NCBI GenBank assembly: GCA_025997715.1
Contig: BNUY01000055.1
Coordinates: forward strand, 1-17,101
From: Spirochaetia bacterium
GTDB taxonomy: Bacteria; Spirochaetota; Spirochaetia; Treponematales; Breznakiellaceae
DNA length: 17,101 bases
Direction of reading: 5' to 3'
In this document: piece after piece, positions 1 to 7,184 of the stretch
Layout: every line of letters starts with the position of its first letter
Position numbering within the stretch: position 1 is the stretch's first letter
Translations under genes and position numbers: made by a program
Notes under the pieces: generated by a model
Databases searched by the model: none
What the model was told of the DNA's origin: nothing
Seen by the model: only the letters and a program-made list of their open reading frames with translations

Positions 1-1362
1 GGTACTACGAAAATATGTGCCCTGATTATGGACGAAGCGGACGGCGCGGTTCTGGAAACACGGTCAGCGAATAATGCTTTTTTACCCTCGGTACATCCCT
101 GGGAGCGGAAACAGGACCCGGAATGTATTTTTGGGATTGTCCGGGAACTTGTATCGGAACTGATAAAAAAATACCAGAGTTTCCGCTGTATTGGCGTTAC
201 AGGCCAAATGCATGGTATCCTCTATGTTGATTCCAGCGGCAGGGCTGTGAGTCCCCTCTACACTTGGCAGGATCTAAGCGCTTCCCTGATCCGGGAGAAT
301 AGGGAAAGTTATGCAGGGTATCTGGCGAAATTTTCTTCTGGTCTTATCGCCCCAGGTTATGGACTGGCCACCTGTTTTTTTCATCTTTCCGTAAAAGAAG
401 CCCCCCCTGGAGCGGTAAAGTTATGCACTATCGGCGATTATATAGCTATGCGGCTTTGCGCTTCTTCCCTGCCGGTGATGCATACCACCAATGCGGGAGG
501 AATGGGTTTTTTTGATCTTCTCCGCTCCAGTTTTGATGTAAACACCCTGGAGACCATAGGGATTGATCCTTTTCTTTTGCCCCGGACCGTCTCCGGCGGG
601 GAGGTTTTGGGAGAAACCACCGGAGGTATTCCGGTTTGTATTTCTATAGGTGATAACCAAGCGAGTTTTCTCGGTTCGGTCCGGGATTCTTCGGGAAGCA
701 TTTTGATTAATATTGGAACCGGGAGTCAAATCTCACTGGTAAGTTCTGTCCCGGTGAGTAGGGGAGCCTTGGAAGCCCGGCCTTTTTTTGAGGATCAGTT
801 TCTGCTGGTAGGAGCGTCTCTTTGCGGGGGTAGGGCCTATGCCATACTGGAAGAATTTTTCCAGGGAGTTCTCAAGATGGCAGGTTCTCCCGGCGGCCAT
901 TCTCTTTATGATGTTATGGATGCCCTGGCTGAGGAAATTAGCGAAGAACCCCTTATTGTAAATACCCTTTTCGCCGGTACCAGGGAGGAACCTTCTCTCA
1001 GGGGGAGCATTCAAAATATTTCTGAGAATAACTTTACCCCTGCCTATCTTATCACGGGTTTCCTCAATGGCATGGTTCAAGAATTGTATAGCCTCTATTT
1101 GCCCGTCAGGGAAGGGGGAAAGCCTGGCTATAAACAGCTTGTTGGGGCGGGTAATGGTATTCGGAAGAGCAAACCTCTCAAAAGGGTTCTCTCAAGGAAA
1201 TTTGATCTGCCCCTGGAGATACCCGTGCATTGCGAGGAGGCTGCCTATGGGGCGGCGCTTTTTGCCTTGGTCTGTACCGGATATTTCAAAAGCATTTCCG
1301 ATGCCCAGAATCTTATCCACTATGAAGAATCGGATGATTTTAGAAAAAGAGGGCTGCGTTGA
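1..1362 (+). CDS. FGGY-family carbohydrate kinase, sedoheptulokinase-like (5' end outside window)
   Basis: Predicted cytoplasmic ATP-dependent sugar kinase. The frame is open from base 1, reading GTTKICALIMDEADG, which matches the phosphate-1 strand of the FGGY/ASKHA fold. The ATG at 28 is therefore internal and only the first few residues are missing. Visible motifs are GQMHG with the later TWQD (sugar-binding side, as in sedoheptulokinase and xylulokinase), GDNQASFLGSV (catalytic Asp codon at 652-654), INIGTGSQ (phosphate 2) and GAGNGIRKSKPLKRVL followed by EEAAYGAALFA near the C terminus (adenosine side). The GDNQASFLG and GNGIRK blocks resemble sedoheptulokinases more than glycerol or xylulose kinases. 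The sugar itself cannot be read from sequence. The stop (TGA 1360-1362) overlaps the TTG start of the next gene by 4 nt, so the two are probably translationally coupled, and the product probably works in the same pathway as the glycyl radical enzyme. Confidence 0.88.
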   Translation, partial: GTTKICALIMDEADGAVLETRSANNAFLPSVHPWERKQDPECIFGIVRELVSELIKKYQSFRCIGVTGQMHGILYVDSSGRAVSPLYTWQDLSASLIRENRESYAGYLAKFSSGLIAPGYGLATCFFHLSVKEAPPGAVKLCTIGDYIAMRLCASSLPVMHTTNAGGMGFFDLLRSSFDVNTLETIGIDPFLLPRTVSGGEVLGETTGGIPVCISIGDNQASFLGSVRDSSGSILINIGTGSQISLVSSVPVSRGALEARPFFEDQFLLVGASLCGGRAYAILEEFFQGVLKMAGSPGGHSLYDVMDALAEEISEEPLIVNTLFAGTREEPSLRGSIQNISENNFTPAYLITGFLNGMVQELYSLYLPVREGGKPGYKQLVGAGNGIRKSKPLKRVLSRKFDLPLEIPVHCEEAAYGAALFALVCTGYFKSISDAQNLIHYEESDDFRKRGLR

Positions 1363-2123
1363 AGATCAACGTTTTCAACAAGGGATTTCATTATTCTCAG
1401 GATGGTCATGGTAACCGCTTGGTAATACACCTGCAGGGTTGCAACCTGCGTTGTCCCTGGTGCGCCAATCCTGAGGGGCTTGAGATGGGGGGTATTATGA
1501 TGCAAAAGCAGGAGAATCGCCCTCCGCGTCTTTCCTGCGAAGAGTGGGAAATAGAGGATCTTTTGAAACTTTGTCGGGAAAGTTCTTCCCTTTTTTTTGA
1601 TGGCGGGGGCGTTACTTTTACCGGAGGTGAACCTACCATGCAGAACGAGGCGCTGAGGCAGGCACTGGAGGCTCTTGGGGAGATGGGTATACATACCGTT
1701 CTTGAGACTAACGCCACTTCTGTCACGCTGCCGGATCTTTTCCCCCTGGTTGGCCAGCTCATTATGGATTTTAAAACAGCAGACCCGAAAAAGCACCAAA
1801 TGGTTCTGGGGCCTGGAGGAAAAATTCTTATCAAAAATATTCAGACCGCTCTGGAAAATCACCGGGATCTCCTCATCCGTTTTCCTTTGATTTACGGTTT
1901 CAATACCTCCGAAGATGATCTGGACGGGTTTCTTTCGGTTATTGGAGAAGGCCCCAAACCTCATGGGGTTTTTGAGTTTTTGCCCTATCATGAGTTTGGC
2001 CGGGAAAAATGGCGGCAATGCGGCCTTGAGTACCATCAGCAGAAAGCTTATGTGCCGGAAGAAACTCTGCGGGTTTTTGAGGAAGCATTTCGCAATCATC
2101 ATTTGCAGGTAGCCCATACCTGA
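1359..2123 (+). CDS. Glycyl-radical enzyme activating enzyme (radical SAM)
   Basis: Radical-SAM activase that should install the glycyl radical on the enzyme encoded 22 nt downstream. Residues 28-35 give CNLRCPWC, the CX3CX2C site for the [4Fe-4S] cluster that cleaves S-adenosylmethionine, followed by ANPEG. The DGGGVTFTGGEP block (near residue 85-97) is the typical SAM-binding GGEP region of activases. At 254 residues it is short: between the radical-SAM cysteines and GGEP only about 50 residues remain, and there is no CXXCXXC-rich ferredoxin-like insert, so it has the minimal pyruvate formate-lyase-activase layout. The TTG start at 1359 is chosen because it forms a TTGA overlap with the kinase stop and leaves the usual short N terminus before the cluster motif. 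Family assignment is firm; pairing with the next gene is inferred from adjacency. Confidence 0.92.
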   Translation: MKINVFNKGFHYSQDGHGNRLVIHLQGCNLRCPWCANPEGLEMGGIMMQKQENRPPRLSCEEWEIEDLLKLCRESSSLFFDGGGVTFTGGEPTMQNEALRQALEALGEMGIHTVLETNATSVTLPDLFPLVGQLIMDFKTADPKKHQMVLGPGGKILIKNIQTALENHRDLLIRFPLIYGFNTSEDDLDGFLSVIGEGPKPHGVFEFLPYHEFGREKWRQCGLEYHQQKAYVPEETLRVFEEAFRNHHLQVAHT

Positions 2124-2133
2124 GATATACAAT

Positions 2134-2138
2134 GGAGG
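2134..2138 (+). promoter_or_regulatory. Ribosome-binding site of the glycyl radical enzyme gene
   Basis: GGAGG lies 7 nt before the ATG at 2146. A closer ATG at 2141 reads ATG-ATA-TGA and stops at once, so the spacing and frame fix the start at 2146. Confidence 0.75.
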
Positions 2139-2145
2139 ATATGAT

Positions 2146-4533
2146 ATGACGATTTTTGACATTCACCATGCGGAAAAATTGAATGAACTGGCTCACGGGT
2201 ATTTTACGGAAAAGAAAACCCGGGAGAAACTCCGGGGCTGGTTTTTGATGAGGGAGATGGTCTCTCAGTATTCTGATCAAAATCCGGTCCAGGCATCCGT
2301 GCCTCTGACGGCGGCCTGTGCCCTCCGTTATGCGATAGAACGCCTGCCCCTGGACATCAGCCCTTATGCGATATTTGCGGGTACCCAGGCGGACGCTTTT
2401 TCTGAAAGCTACGCTCTTATTAACCCTTCGTTTAAAGTGGAGGAATTTTCCGGCTACTGCGATCCTGTGGCTATTTACAATGATCTGAAACCTGAAGGGG
2501 AAATAACGGTGGAACGGATTGAAAAGCAACGGAAGCGGGATGAGGATACGGCTTATGTCCGGGCTTTGAAAAAAGTGTATCAGGATTATGGAACATATAC
2601 TTCAGAGGTTGCATTTTTTGTTGAGCAGGTTACCGGCCATGTTATCCCCGATTTCCGGTGTGTTCTGAAAACCGGGGTGGAGTCTATCATTACTGAACTC
2701 TCGGAAAAGGCCGCCTCTGAAGGAGACCCGGAAAAACGGAACTTCTTCCAAGCCATGGGTATCGCTCTGGAATGTGTCATCATCCTGGCGGATCGCTACA
2801 GAGAAATTGCGGAACGCAAGGCCAGGGAATCCGCCGGTGATGACAGCCGGCGTTTCACCTTAATGGCTGAAACCCTGCGGGAAGTTCCCCGGCATGGGGC
2901 ACGAAATCTCTACCAGGCGATTCAAAGTTTTCTGCTGTTATGGCAGATCATGTGTCTGGAACAGGCGCCTAATCCCTACGCATTTTCGGTGGGCAACGCG
3001 GACCGGATTTTTGAACCTTACCGGGCGGCGGAGAATTTAGGCCGGAAAGAAGCGGCGGCGCTTCTTGCGCATTTTCTGGTGTTCTTTAATGTGGGAAGCC
3101 GCAGTTGGGCCATATCGCAAAATATTCTTATTGGCGGAAAGGACGGCGAAGGCCGGGATTTGACCAATCCCGCAAGTTACGCGTTCCTGGACGCCTATTA
3201 CGGGATGAATCTGCCCCAACCCATACTTTCGGTAAAGATTCACCGGAATACGCCGGAAACGCTCTACCAGGAATTAGGCCGCTTTTTCTTTACTCCCGGC
3301 TGTCTGACCCCATCCCTCTTTAATGATGATTCTCTCTTTGAGGTTCTGGCCAATGGTGGCATACAGAAAGAGGATCTGGCGGATTATGCAGTGGCCGGCT
3401 GTCAGGAGCCCCTTATTATGGGAAAGGACAATGGAAACACTACCAACAGTTGGCTCAACTTGGGAAAGATTCTGGAACTTTCCCTCAACGACGGGGTGTC
3501 GCTTATCACCGGCAAGCAGATACTGCCATCCGGGGGAAGTAAAAGTTCCCAGGAACGTTTACAGGGAGTACGGGACATTTTTTACCGAAACGCCGAATTC
3601 TGTATAGACCAAATGGCCGCCGCCGCCAATGACGCTTCCCGTGCGGTGGCTCTCCTGCCGGTACCGTTTCTAAGCACCTTCATGGGTGGCCGGGAAACCG
3701 GTTATGATATGCGGGATCATCTCCATCAGGGAACCCGTTACAATGCTTCAGGCTGCCTGATCCACGGACTTTCGGTGGCGGCGGATTCTTTTATTGCCGT
3801 AGATGCGCTGCTTCGGGAAAGACCCGGCTGCGCCGGGCAGCTTTTGGAAGCCCTTAGCCGTGATTTTGAGGGACAGGAAGAACTGCGGGGCTTTCTTTTG
3901 GAATGTCCGAAATTCGGCAACAACATCAGCGTGGCGGATGAAGAGGCTGCGGAGATTGTCCGGAAAATATCCGGAATGGTCAAGGCGAAACTCAACTATC
4001 TGGGGAATCATTTCCGGGCCGATTGGAGTACTCCCTCAACACATCTGCTTTACGGATATTGGGTGGGCGCCACCCCCGATGGAAGAAAGGCCCGTGATAT
4101 GCTCAACTACGGAGTCGATCCCCTTTTCGGCGATGCCGACTCGGGGCTGGGCTTCCGGGTTCTTTCGGGGATGAAACTGCCCTATCTGGAAATGGACGGA
4201 GGATATGCGTCTCATTTCGGGGTCAATCCTCGGTATTTTAATGCCCCTGATTATAATGGCCGGGGCAAACAATTCCGGGACCGGGTTATCGCACCTTTGT
4301 TTTTTAATCCTGCAAATCAGAGTATTTCCCCCTATTACCTTTACGTCAACGTTACGACCCCGGAGATGCTCAGGAAAGTTTTGGCGGAGCCGAAAAAATA
4401 CGCCCCCAGCGGCGTTTATATCATGCGGATTCACGGAACCTTTGTGAATTTTTTGGATCTGTCCCCGGCCATTCAGGAGGACATAATCCACCGTCTGGAC
4501 CCGGCCTCTACAGCCCTAAAGGATTCCGCGTAA
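2146..4533 (+). CDS. Glycyl radical enzyme of the PFL-like eliminase/dehydratase group, substrate unknown
   Basis: Large oxygen-sensitive radical enzyme of 795 residues, a normal length for the family. The active-site loop reads AGCQEP: Cys419 would carry the thiyl radical and Glu421 is the general base of the GCxE motif seen in glycyl radical dehydratases and lyases. There is one cysteine, not the Cys-Cys pair of true pyruvate formate-lyase. Near the C terminus the radical loop reads RIHGTFVNFLDLSP, with Gly764 aligned to the radical glycine of the usual RVxGYS loop; the Tyr/Phe after Gly is replaced by Thr and Ser-Ala by Phe-Val. Other family blocks are visible, such as RYNASGCLIHGLSVAADS and ATPDGRKARDMLNYGVDP. 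It sits last in the kinase-activase operon. Neither loop matches a substrate class I recognise (choline, glycerol, hydroxyproline, isethionate, 4-hydroxyphenylacetate), so no substrate is assigned. A sugar- or polyol-derived substrate is an inference from the kinase. Confidence 0.92.
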   Translation: MTIFDIHHAEKLNELAHGYFTEKKTREKLRGWFLMREMVSQYSDQNPVQASVPLTAACALRYAIERLPLDISPYAIFAGTQADAFSESYALINPSFKVEEFSGYCDPVAIYNDLKPEGEITVERIEKQRKRDEDTAYVRALKKVYQDYGTYTSEVAFFVEQVTGHVIPDFRCVLKTGVESIITELSEKAASEGDPEKRNFFQAMGIALECVIILADRYREIAERKARESAGDDSRRFTLMAETLREVPRHGARNLYQAIQSFLLLWQIMCLEQAPNPYAFSVGNADRIFEPYRAAENLGRKEAAALLAHFLVFFNVGSRSWAISQNILIGGKDGEGRDLTNPASYAFLDAYYGMNLPQPILSVKIHRNTPETLYQELGRFFFTPGCLTPSLFNDDSLFEVLANGGIQKEDLADYAVAGCQEPLIMGKDNGNTTNSWLNLGKILELSLNDGVSLITGKQILPSGGSKSSQERLQGVRDIFYRNAEFCIDQMAAAANDASRAVALLPVPFLSTFMGGRETGYDMRDHLHQGTRYNASGCLIHGLSVAADSFIAVDALLRERPGCAGQLLEALSRDFEGQEELRGFLLECPKFGNNISVADEEAAEIVRKISGMVKAKLNYLGNHFRADWSTPSTHLLYGYWVGATPDGRKARDMLNYGVDPLFGDADSGLGFRVLSGMKLPYLEMDGGYASHFGVNPRYFNAPDYNGRGKQFRDRVIAPLFFNPANQSISPYYLYVNVTTPEMLRKVLAEPKKYAPSGVYIMRIHGTFVNFLDLSPAIQEDIIHRLDPASTALKDSA

Positions 4534-4797
4534 AGTAGAAAAAAATCCTGTTTTATGGGTTGCAGTGATGTTATTGCAACACTACATATAGTATGTTTTC
4601 CCGTTATGAAAACCTTTAATACACTATATATAGGGTACGGCAAAAATTTGACGATGGGAAGGTGTTTTTCAATATTAACTATAAAGAAGACCTGGAAGCG
4701 GCGGAACAGAAGAATATGGGCCTGTCGCAACCCGGTGCCACTGCGCTCCCACCCGATGCACCTTTCCAAAATGCCGAAAAAAGCGTATATTTAGGAC
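4534..4797. other. AT-rich intergenic segment after the glycyl radical enzyme operon
   Basis: No convincing intact gene. A 6-bp inverted repeat GTTGCA/TGCAAC (4559-4564 and 4575-4580) lies just downstream of the operon but has no T-tract, so I do not call it a terminator. A TATATA box occurs near 4627 without a clear -35 partner. The second half overlaps the possible coding remnant at 4662-4808. Confidence 0.4.
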
Positions 4798-4808
4798 ATG
4801 ACCATTGA
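4662..4808 (+). pseudogene. Possible short coding remnant upstream of the toxin-like gene
   Basis: A frame with protein-like composition runs from about 4640 to TGA 4806-4808. From a GTG at 4662 it would give 48 residues beginning VFFNINYKEDLEAAEQKN and ending SVYLGHDH. The frame closes a few codons upstream (TAA near 4618) and has no good ribosome-binding site. Its stop overlaps the next gene's ATG (4798) by 11 nt, as operon genes do. It could be the tail of a decayed gene or a very small gene; I do not recognise it. Confidence is low because the overlapping 79-codon frame at 4555-4794 is equally open, although less protein-like. Confidence 0.25.
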
Positions 4809-5058
4809 GTTTAACCAATCGGCATTTGACCACCACATCCCGAAGGAAGACATTCTCTGTGCTATGTCAATGGTTTTGTTTGATGGCTTAATGCCCAAAT
4901 ATGCCAACAAATATTTGCTTATTGGGTTTGATCGGAATAGTAATTTACTCGAAGTAATGTATAATATAAGGAAAGATGGATGTTACAATGTCTTTCATGC
5001 CATGAGATGCAGGAAAGATTTTTACCATTATGTGGAGGAAAACAACGGCTATGTCTGA
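4798..5058 (+). CDS. Small BrnT/DUF4258-like protein, putative toxin
   Basis: An 86-residue protein. The N-terminal pattern FNQSAFDHHIPKEDILCAM (a basic helix, then a helix starting at 'ipkEDi'), a central YLLIGFDRNSNLLEVMY strand pair and a C-terminal NVFHAMRCRKDF strand-helix resemble the small BrnT-like RNase-toxin fold in which 'LLIGxDxxGxLLEV' and 'HAMxxRxxF' recur. Recognition is from pattern only. The next gene starts inside the last codons (ATG 5051 versus stop 5056-5058), which fits the toxin-first order of brnT-brnA modules. Base composition is AT-richer than the flanking metabolic genes, which hints at acquisition. An alternative is an uncharacterised small protein without toxic activity. 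Confidence 0.6.
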   Translation: MTIEFNQSAFDHHIPKEDILCAMSMVLFDGLMPKYANKYLLIGFDRNSNLLEVMYNIRKDGCYNVFHAMRCRKDFYHYVEENNGYV

Positions 5059-5281
5059 TATGACCGAAGAAGAAGCATACGAACTTGATAAACTTTTAAC
5101 GGAAACCACCCCGGAGGCAGACCCTTCTGTCCAAGGGCCGTTTATAAAGCACCGTAATATGATGGTCCTTCTTGACCAGTTATCTGCGCAGTACTTAACG
5201 TCAAAGATGTTGGCTACTAAGCAATCTCCTACGGAGATTATCAGCGGCATGGTACGGCGTGAAATGGCGCTTACGGAATAA
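5051..5281 (+). CDS. Small acidic partner protein, putative antitoxin
   Basis: A 76-residue protein starting MSDMTEEEAYELDKLL. The ATG at 5051 is preferred over the upstream in-frame ATG at 5030 because GGAGGA lies at 5034-5039 and the start overlaps the stop of the preceding gene by 8 nt, indicating coupled translation. The N-terminal part is acidic and the C-terminal part (about 50-74: LTSKMLATKQSPTEIISGMVRREMA) looks helical with a 'pTEIIsgmVRrE' segment like the second helix of ribbon-helix-helix regulators. That layout suits an antitoxin that binds both DNA and its toxin. The palindrome at 5325-5340 just downstream could be its operator or the end of the module. Function is inferred from size, overlap and neighbour. 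Confidence 0.55.
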   Translation: MSDMTEEEAYELDKLLTETTPEADPSVQGPFIKHRNMMVLLDQLSAQYLTSKMLATKQSPTEIISGMVRREMALTE

Positions 5282-5324
5282 AACCTGGAAAATTACCCGG
5301 TTTCCTTGAAATTTCATGATTGTT

Positions 5325-5340
5325 CGTGAGAATTCTCACG
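5325..5340. repeat. Perfect 16-bp palindrome
   Basis: CGTGAGAATTCTCACG is fully self-complementary and lies 43 nt after the putative antitoxin stop. There is no T-run after it on either strand, so an intrinsic terminator is unlikely. A dyad DNA-binding site is possible. Shortly downstream TACGGTA occurs twice (5357-5363 and 5368-5374), 11 nt apart, about one helical turn. Confidence 0.7.
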
Positions 5341-5380
5341 GCACACACCTTAAACATACGGTAATCTTACGGTATGTATA

Positions 5381-5626
5381 CAGCAATTTTACTTTTACCC
5401 ACAAATTATAAGGAATTTAACCACGGACCACACAGACGACACGGACAAATCCAACAAACAAGGAATTTTCACCGCAAAGTAAACAAAGTCAAAGAAGTTT
5501 TTGAGGATTTTAACTATATTTTCCTCTTCTTTTTCGACTTCTTCGACATTGCGGTTGTTTTTCCTCATAGTTTTTGCGTCTGTGAGGTCGGTGTGGTCGG
5601 TGGTTTTCCTAAAAGTAAAATTGCTG
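5381..5626. repeat. Long nested inverted repeat, copy 1 of a dispersed hairpin family
   Basis: The stretch 5282-5715 holds no convincing gene; most of it is this element. Outer arms CAGCAATTTTACTTTTA (5381-5397) and its exact reverse complement (5610-5626) enclose second arms containing AACCACGGACCACACAGAC (from 5419) and GTGTGGTCGGTGGTT (5591-5605), which pair imperfectly. Inside these, ACCGCAAAGTAAACAAAGTC (5471-5490) pairs imperfectly with GACTTCTTCGACATTGCGGT (5537-5556). The second arms share the AATTTAACCAC-(TG/GG)ACCACAC core with the hairpin at 9128-9214. It would fold as a long cruciform or RNA hairpin. I see no transposase, so it is either a non-autonomous element or an extragenic palindrome. 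The several frames crossing it are artefacts of the repeat. Confidence 0.75.
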
Positions 5627-5715
5627 GTATGTATATTCCCTGGCTTGACTGCAAGCATAGAAATGCCGATACTGTGGTCATGAATAAGCCCAGGCCTCGT
5701 GGAAAGGAGATAAAT

Positions 5716-5784
5716 ATGGCGTTGATAATTACCGGTGTAGTTGTTGTGCTAAAAATCCAGGAGATTAAGAGCAGGGACGTTTAA
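5716..5784 (+). CDS. Possible 22-residue leader peptide ahead of the MoxR gene
   Basis: ATG 5716 follows a strong AAAGGAGAT ribosome-binding site (5704-5712) and encodes MALIITGVVVVLKIQEIKS plus three residues, ending at TAA 5782-5784, two bases before the MoxR ATG. The first half is hydrophobic and the second charged. The MoxR gene has only a weaker AGGGA upstream, so the small frame could couple its translation. It may also be a chance frame after a real Shine-Dalgarno. No family is recognised. Confidence 0.35.
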   Translation: MALIITGVVVVLKIQEIKSRDV

Positions 5785-5786
5785 TT

Positions 5787-7184
5787 ATGGCCGGCATAAA
5801 CAAAATCCGGGACCGGATCGAAATAGCGATAGAGATAACCAGGGACAGCAAGGTTCCCGCCCTTTTGATGGCGAATCCGGGGCTTGCCAAGTCAACGGTG
5901 GTGTACAATTGGGCCCGGCGCAATGGTTACCATATAGAAACATTGATCGGTTCCCGGTTTTCCCAGGAGGAGATCCTGGGCTTCCAGGTCCGGGCTGAGG
6001 ACCGCGAAACCGGGGAGCATTACCTGGAACTGCTGGCCCCCCACTGGTACCGGAACATCCTGGACCAGGAAAATAATTTTCATGTGCCTTCGGTACTGTT
6101 TCTGGATGAGTTGAGTACCGCCCAGGAAAATGTCCAGGGCGCTTTGTTGCAGCTGGTCTTTGAGCGGAAGATCGGGAACGGCCGGACCCTGCCCGAATCG
6201 ACCCTGGTTATCGCCGCAGCGAACTATAAGCAGAACATCCCCTTCCAGTTCAACATCATGGCTCCCATCCTCAACCGTTTCTGCATCATCAATCTCTCCT
6301 ACGAAAGCAACGATAGTTTTCTTGACGAATTCCTCCAGGACGAGGCTGATTTATCGAAGGATCTGGTGGTGTTTGCGGAAAAGGAAATTACCCCCTGGCA
6401 GAAAAACTATCTGCGGGACGGCTTGAAGATGATGTTCCGCACCCTGTTCCGTTCCTTCGAGGAGGACAACCGGGACATTGACAAGGACCTTGTCTACACC
6501 ATGGACATCAACAACCAGGTCTACAACACCATGTATGACGACGACTCCCGGTATGTGTACAACTTCATCTCCGGCCGCACCCTCTGGTATCTCTACCAGA
6601 TCACCCTGTCCTTCCTCCGCAAGGGCCTGACCACAACGGAACACGGGGCGGCCATCCTCAACATGGTCTTCGGTCTCATCGGCCTGGGCACCAACACCTT
6701 TACTGAAAAGCAGCGCAAAGCCTATATGAAAAGCGCGGAAACCCTGTACCGCCGGCTCTACGATATCCTGTCCTCCCGGAATGAGGCGGACACAGGTTCT
6801 GTCTCCGGTGAAGCGCTTAGCGCGTCCCTGGACTTCCGGGGCAAGAGCGCCGCGGACGCCGTCAATGAATGGGTCCTCTTCCACGAATCTTCGGTACTCC
6901 GGGACATCAATGACCCGAACCTTGACGCCCTGGCCGCCCACATCGGCGCATCCTACGGCGTTAATGCCGAAGACACCGAGCGTCTCCGCCAGCGCATTAC
7001 CCATAACAAGGCGGACCTCTACACCTTTTCTAACGACATGCAGCGCTTGGACTACCTCATCGGCATCCTGGAGGAGGAACAGGCCGGTGAAAGTGGGCCC
7101 CAAAAGCTGCTCCGCAGTATCCGTGACGCTTATTCCGCACTCCGGGATGAGGCAACGCAGCTCATGATGAAAAGCGCCTTTTAA
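5787..7184 (+). CDS. MoxR-type AAA+ ATPase
   Basis: A 465-residue cytoplasmic ATPase, probably a chaperone-like remodeller working with the VWA protein encoded next. The Walker A loop is MANPGLAKST (Ala29-Thr37, Lys35), where Ala-Asn stands in place of the usual Gly-Pro/Gly. Walker B is VLFLDE (103-108). Sensor 1 is seen in LVIAAANYKQ, and an arginine-finger region in PILNRFCIINL. The C-terminal half (from about residue 200) is long and helical, with no domain I can name. The gene ends at TAA 7182-7184 and the VWA gene starts on the very next base, so they form an operon. MoxR-VWA pairs are an established arrangement for assembly, cofactor insertion or stress functions; the client is unknown here. 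The ATG at 5787 puts the P-loop about 30 residues in, as is usual. Confidence 0.88.
   Translation: MAGINKIRDRIEIAIEITRDSKVPALLMANPGLAKSTVVYNWARRNGYHIETLIGSRFSQEEILGFQVRAEDRETGEHYLELLAPHWYRNILDQENNFHVPSVLFLDELSTAQENVQGALLQLVFERKIGNGRTLPESTLVIAAANYKQNIPFQFNIMAPILNRFCIINLSYESNDSFLDEFLQDEADLSKDLVVFAEKEITPWQKNYLRDGLKMMFRTLFRSFEEDNRDIDKDLVYTMDINNQVYNTMYDDDSRYVYNFISGRTLWYLYQITLSFLRKGLTTTEHGAAILNMVFGLIGLGTNTFTEKQRKAYMKSAETLYRRLYDILSSRNEADTGSVSGEALSASLDFRGKSAADAVNEWVLFHESSVLRDINDPNLDALAAHIGASYGVNAEDTERLRQRITHNKADLYTFSNDMQRLDYLIGILEEEQAGESGPQKLLRSIRDAYSALRDEATQLMMKSAF

Noticed and set aside
1320..2162. 280-codon minus-strand frame
   Set aside because: Antisense to the activase gene, which has clear radical-SAM motifs.
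2146..4533. Calling the glycyl radical enzyme pyruvate formate-lyase
   Set aside because: It has a single active-site Cys in GCQE rather than the Cys-Cys pair, and a different radical loop.
5374..5784. 136-codon plus-strand frame
   Set aside because: It is built from the inverted-repeat DNA; only its last 22 codons have a proper start site and are reported separately.
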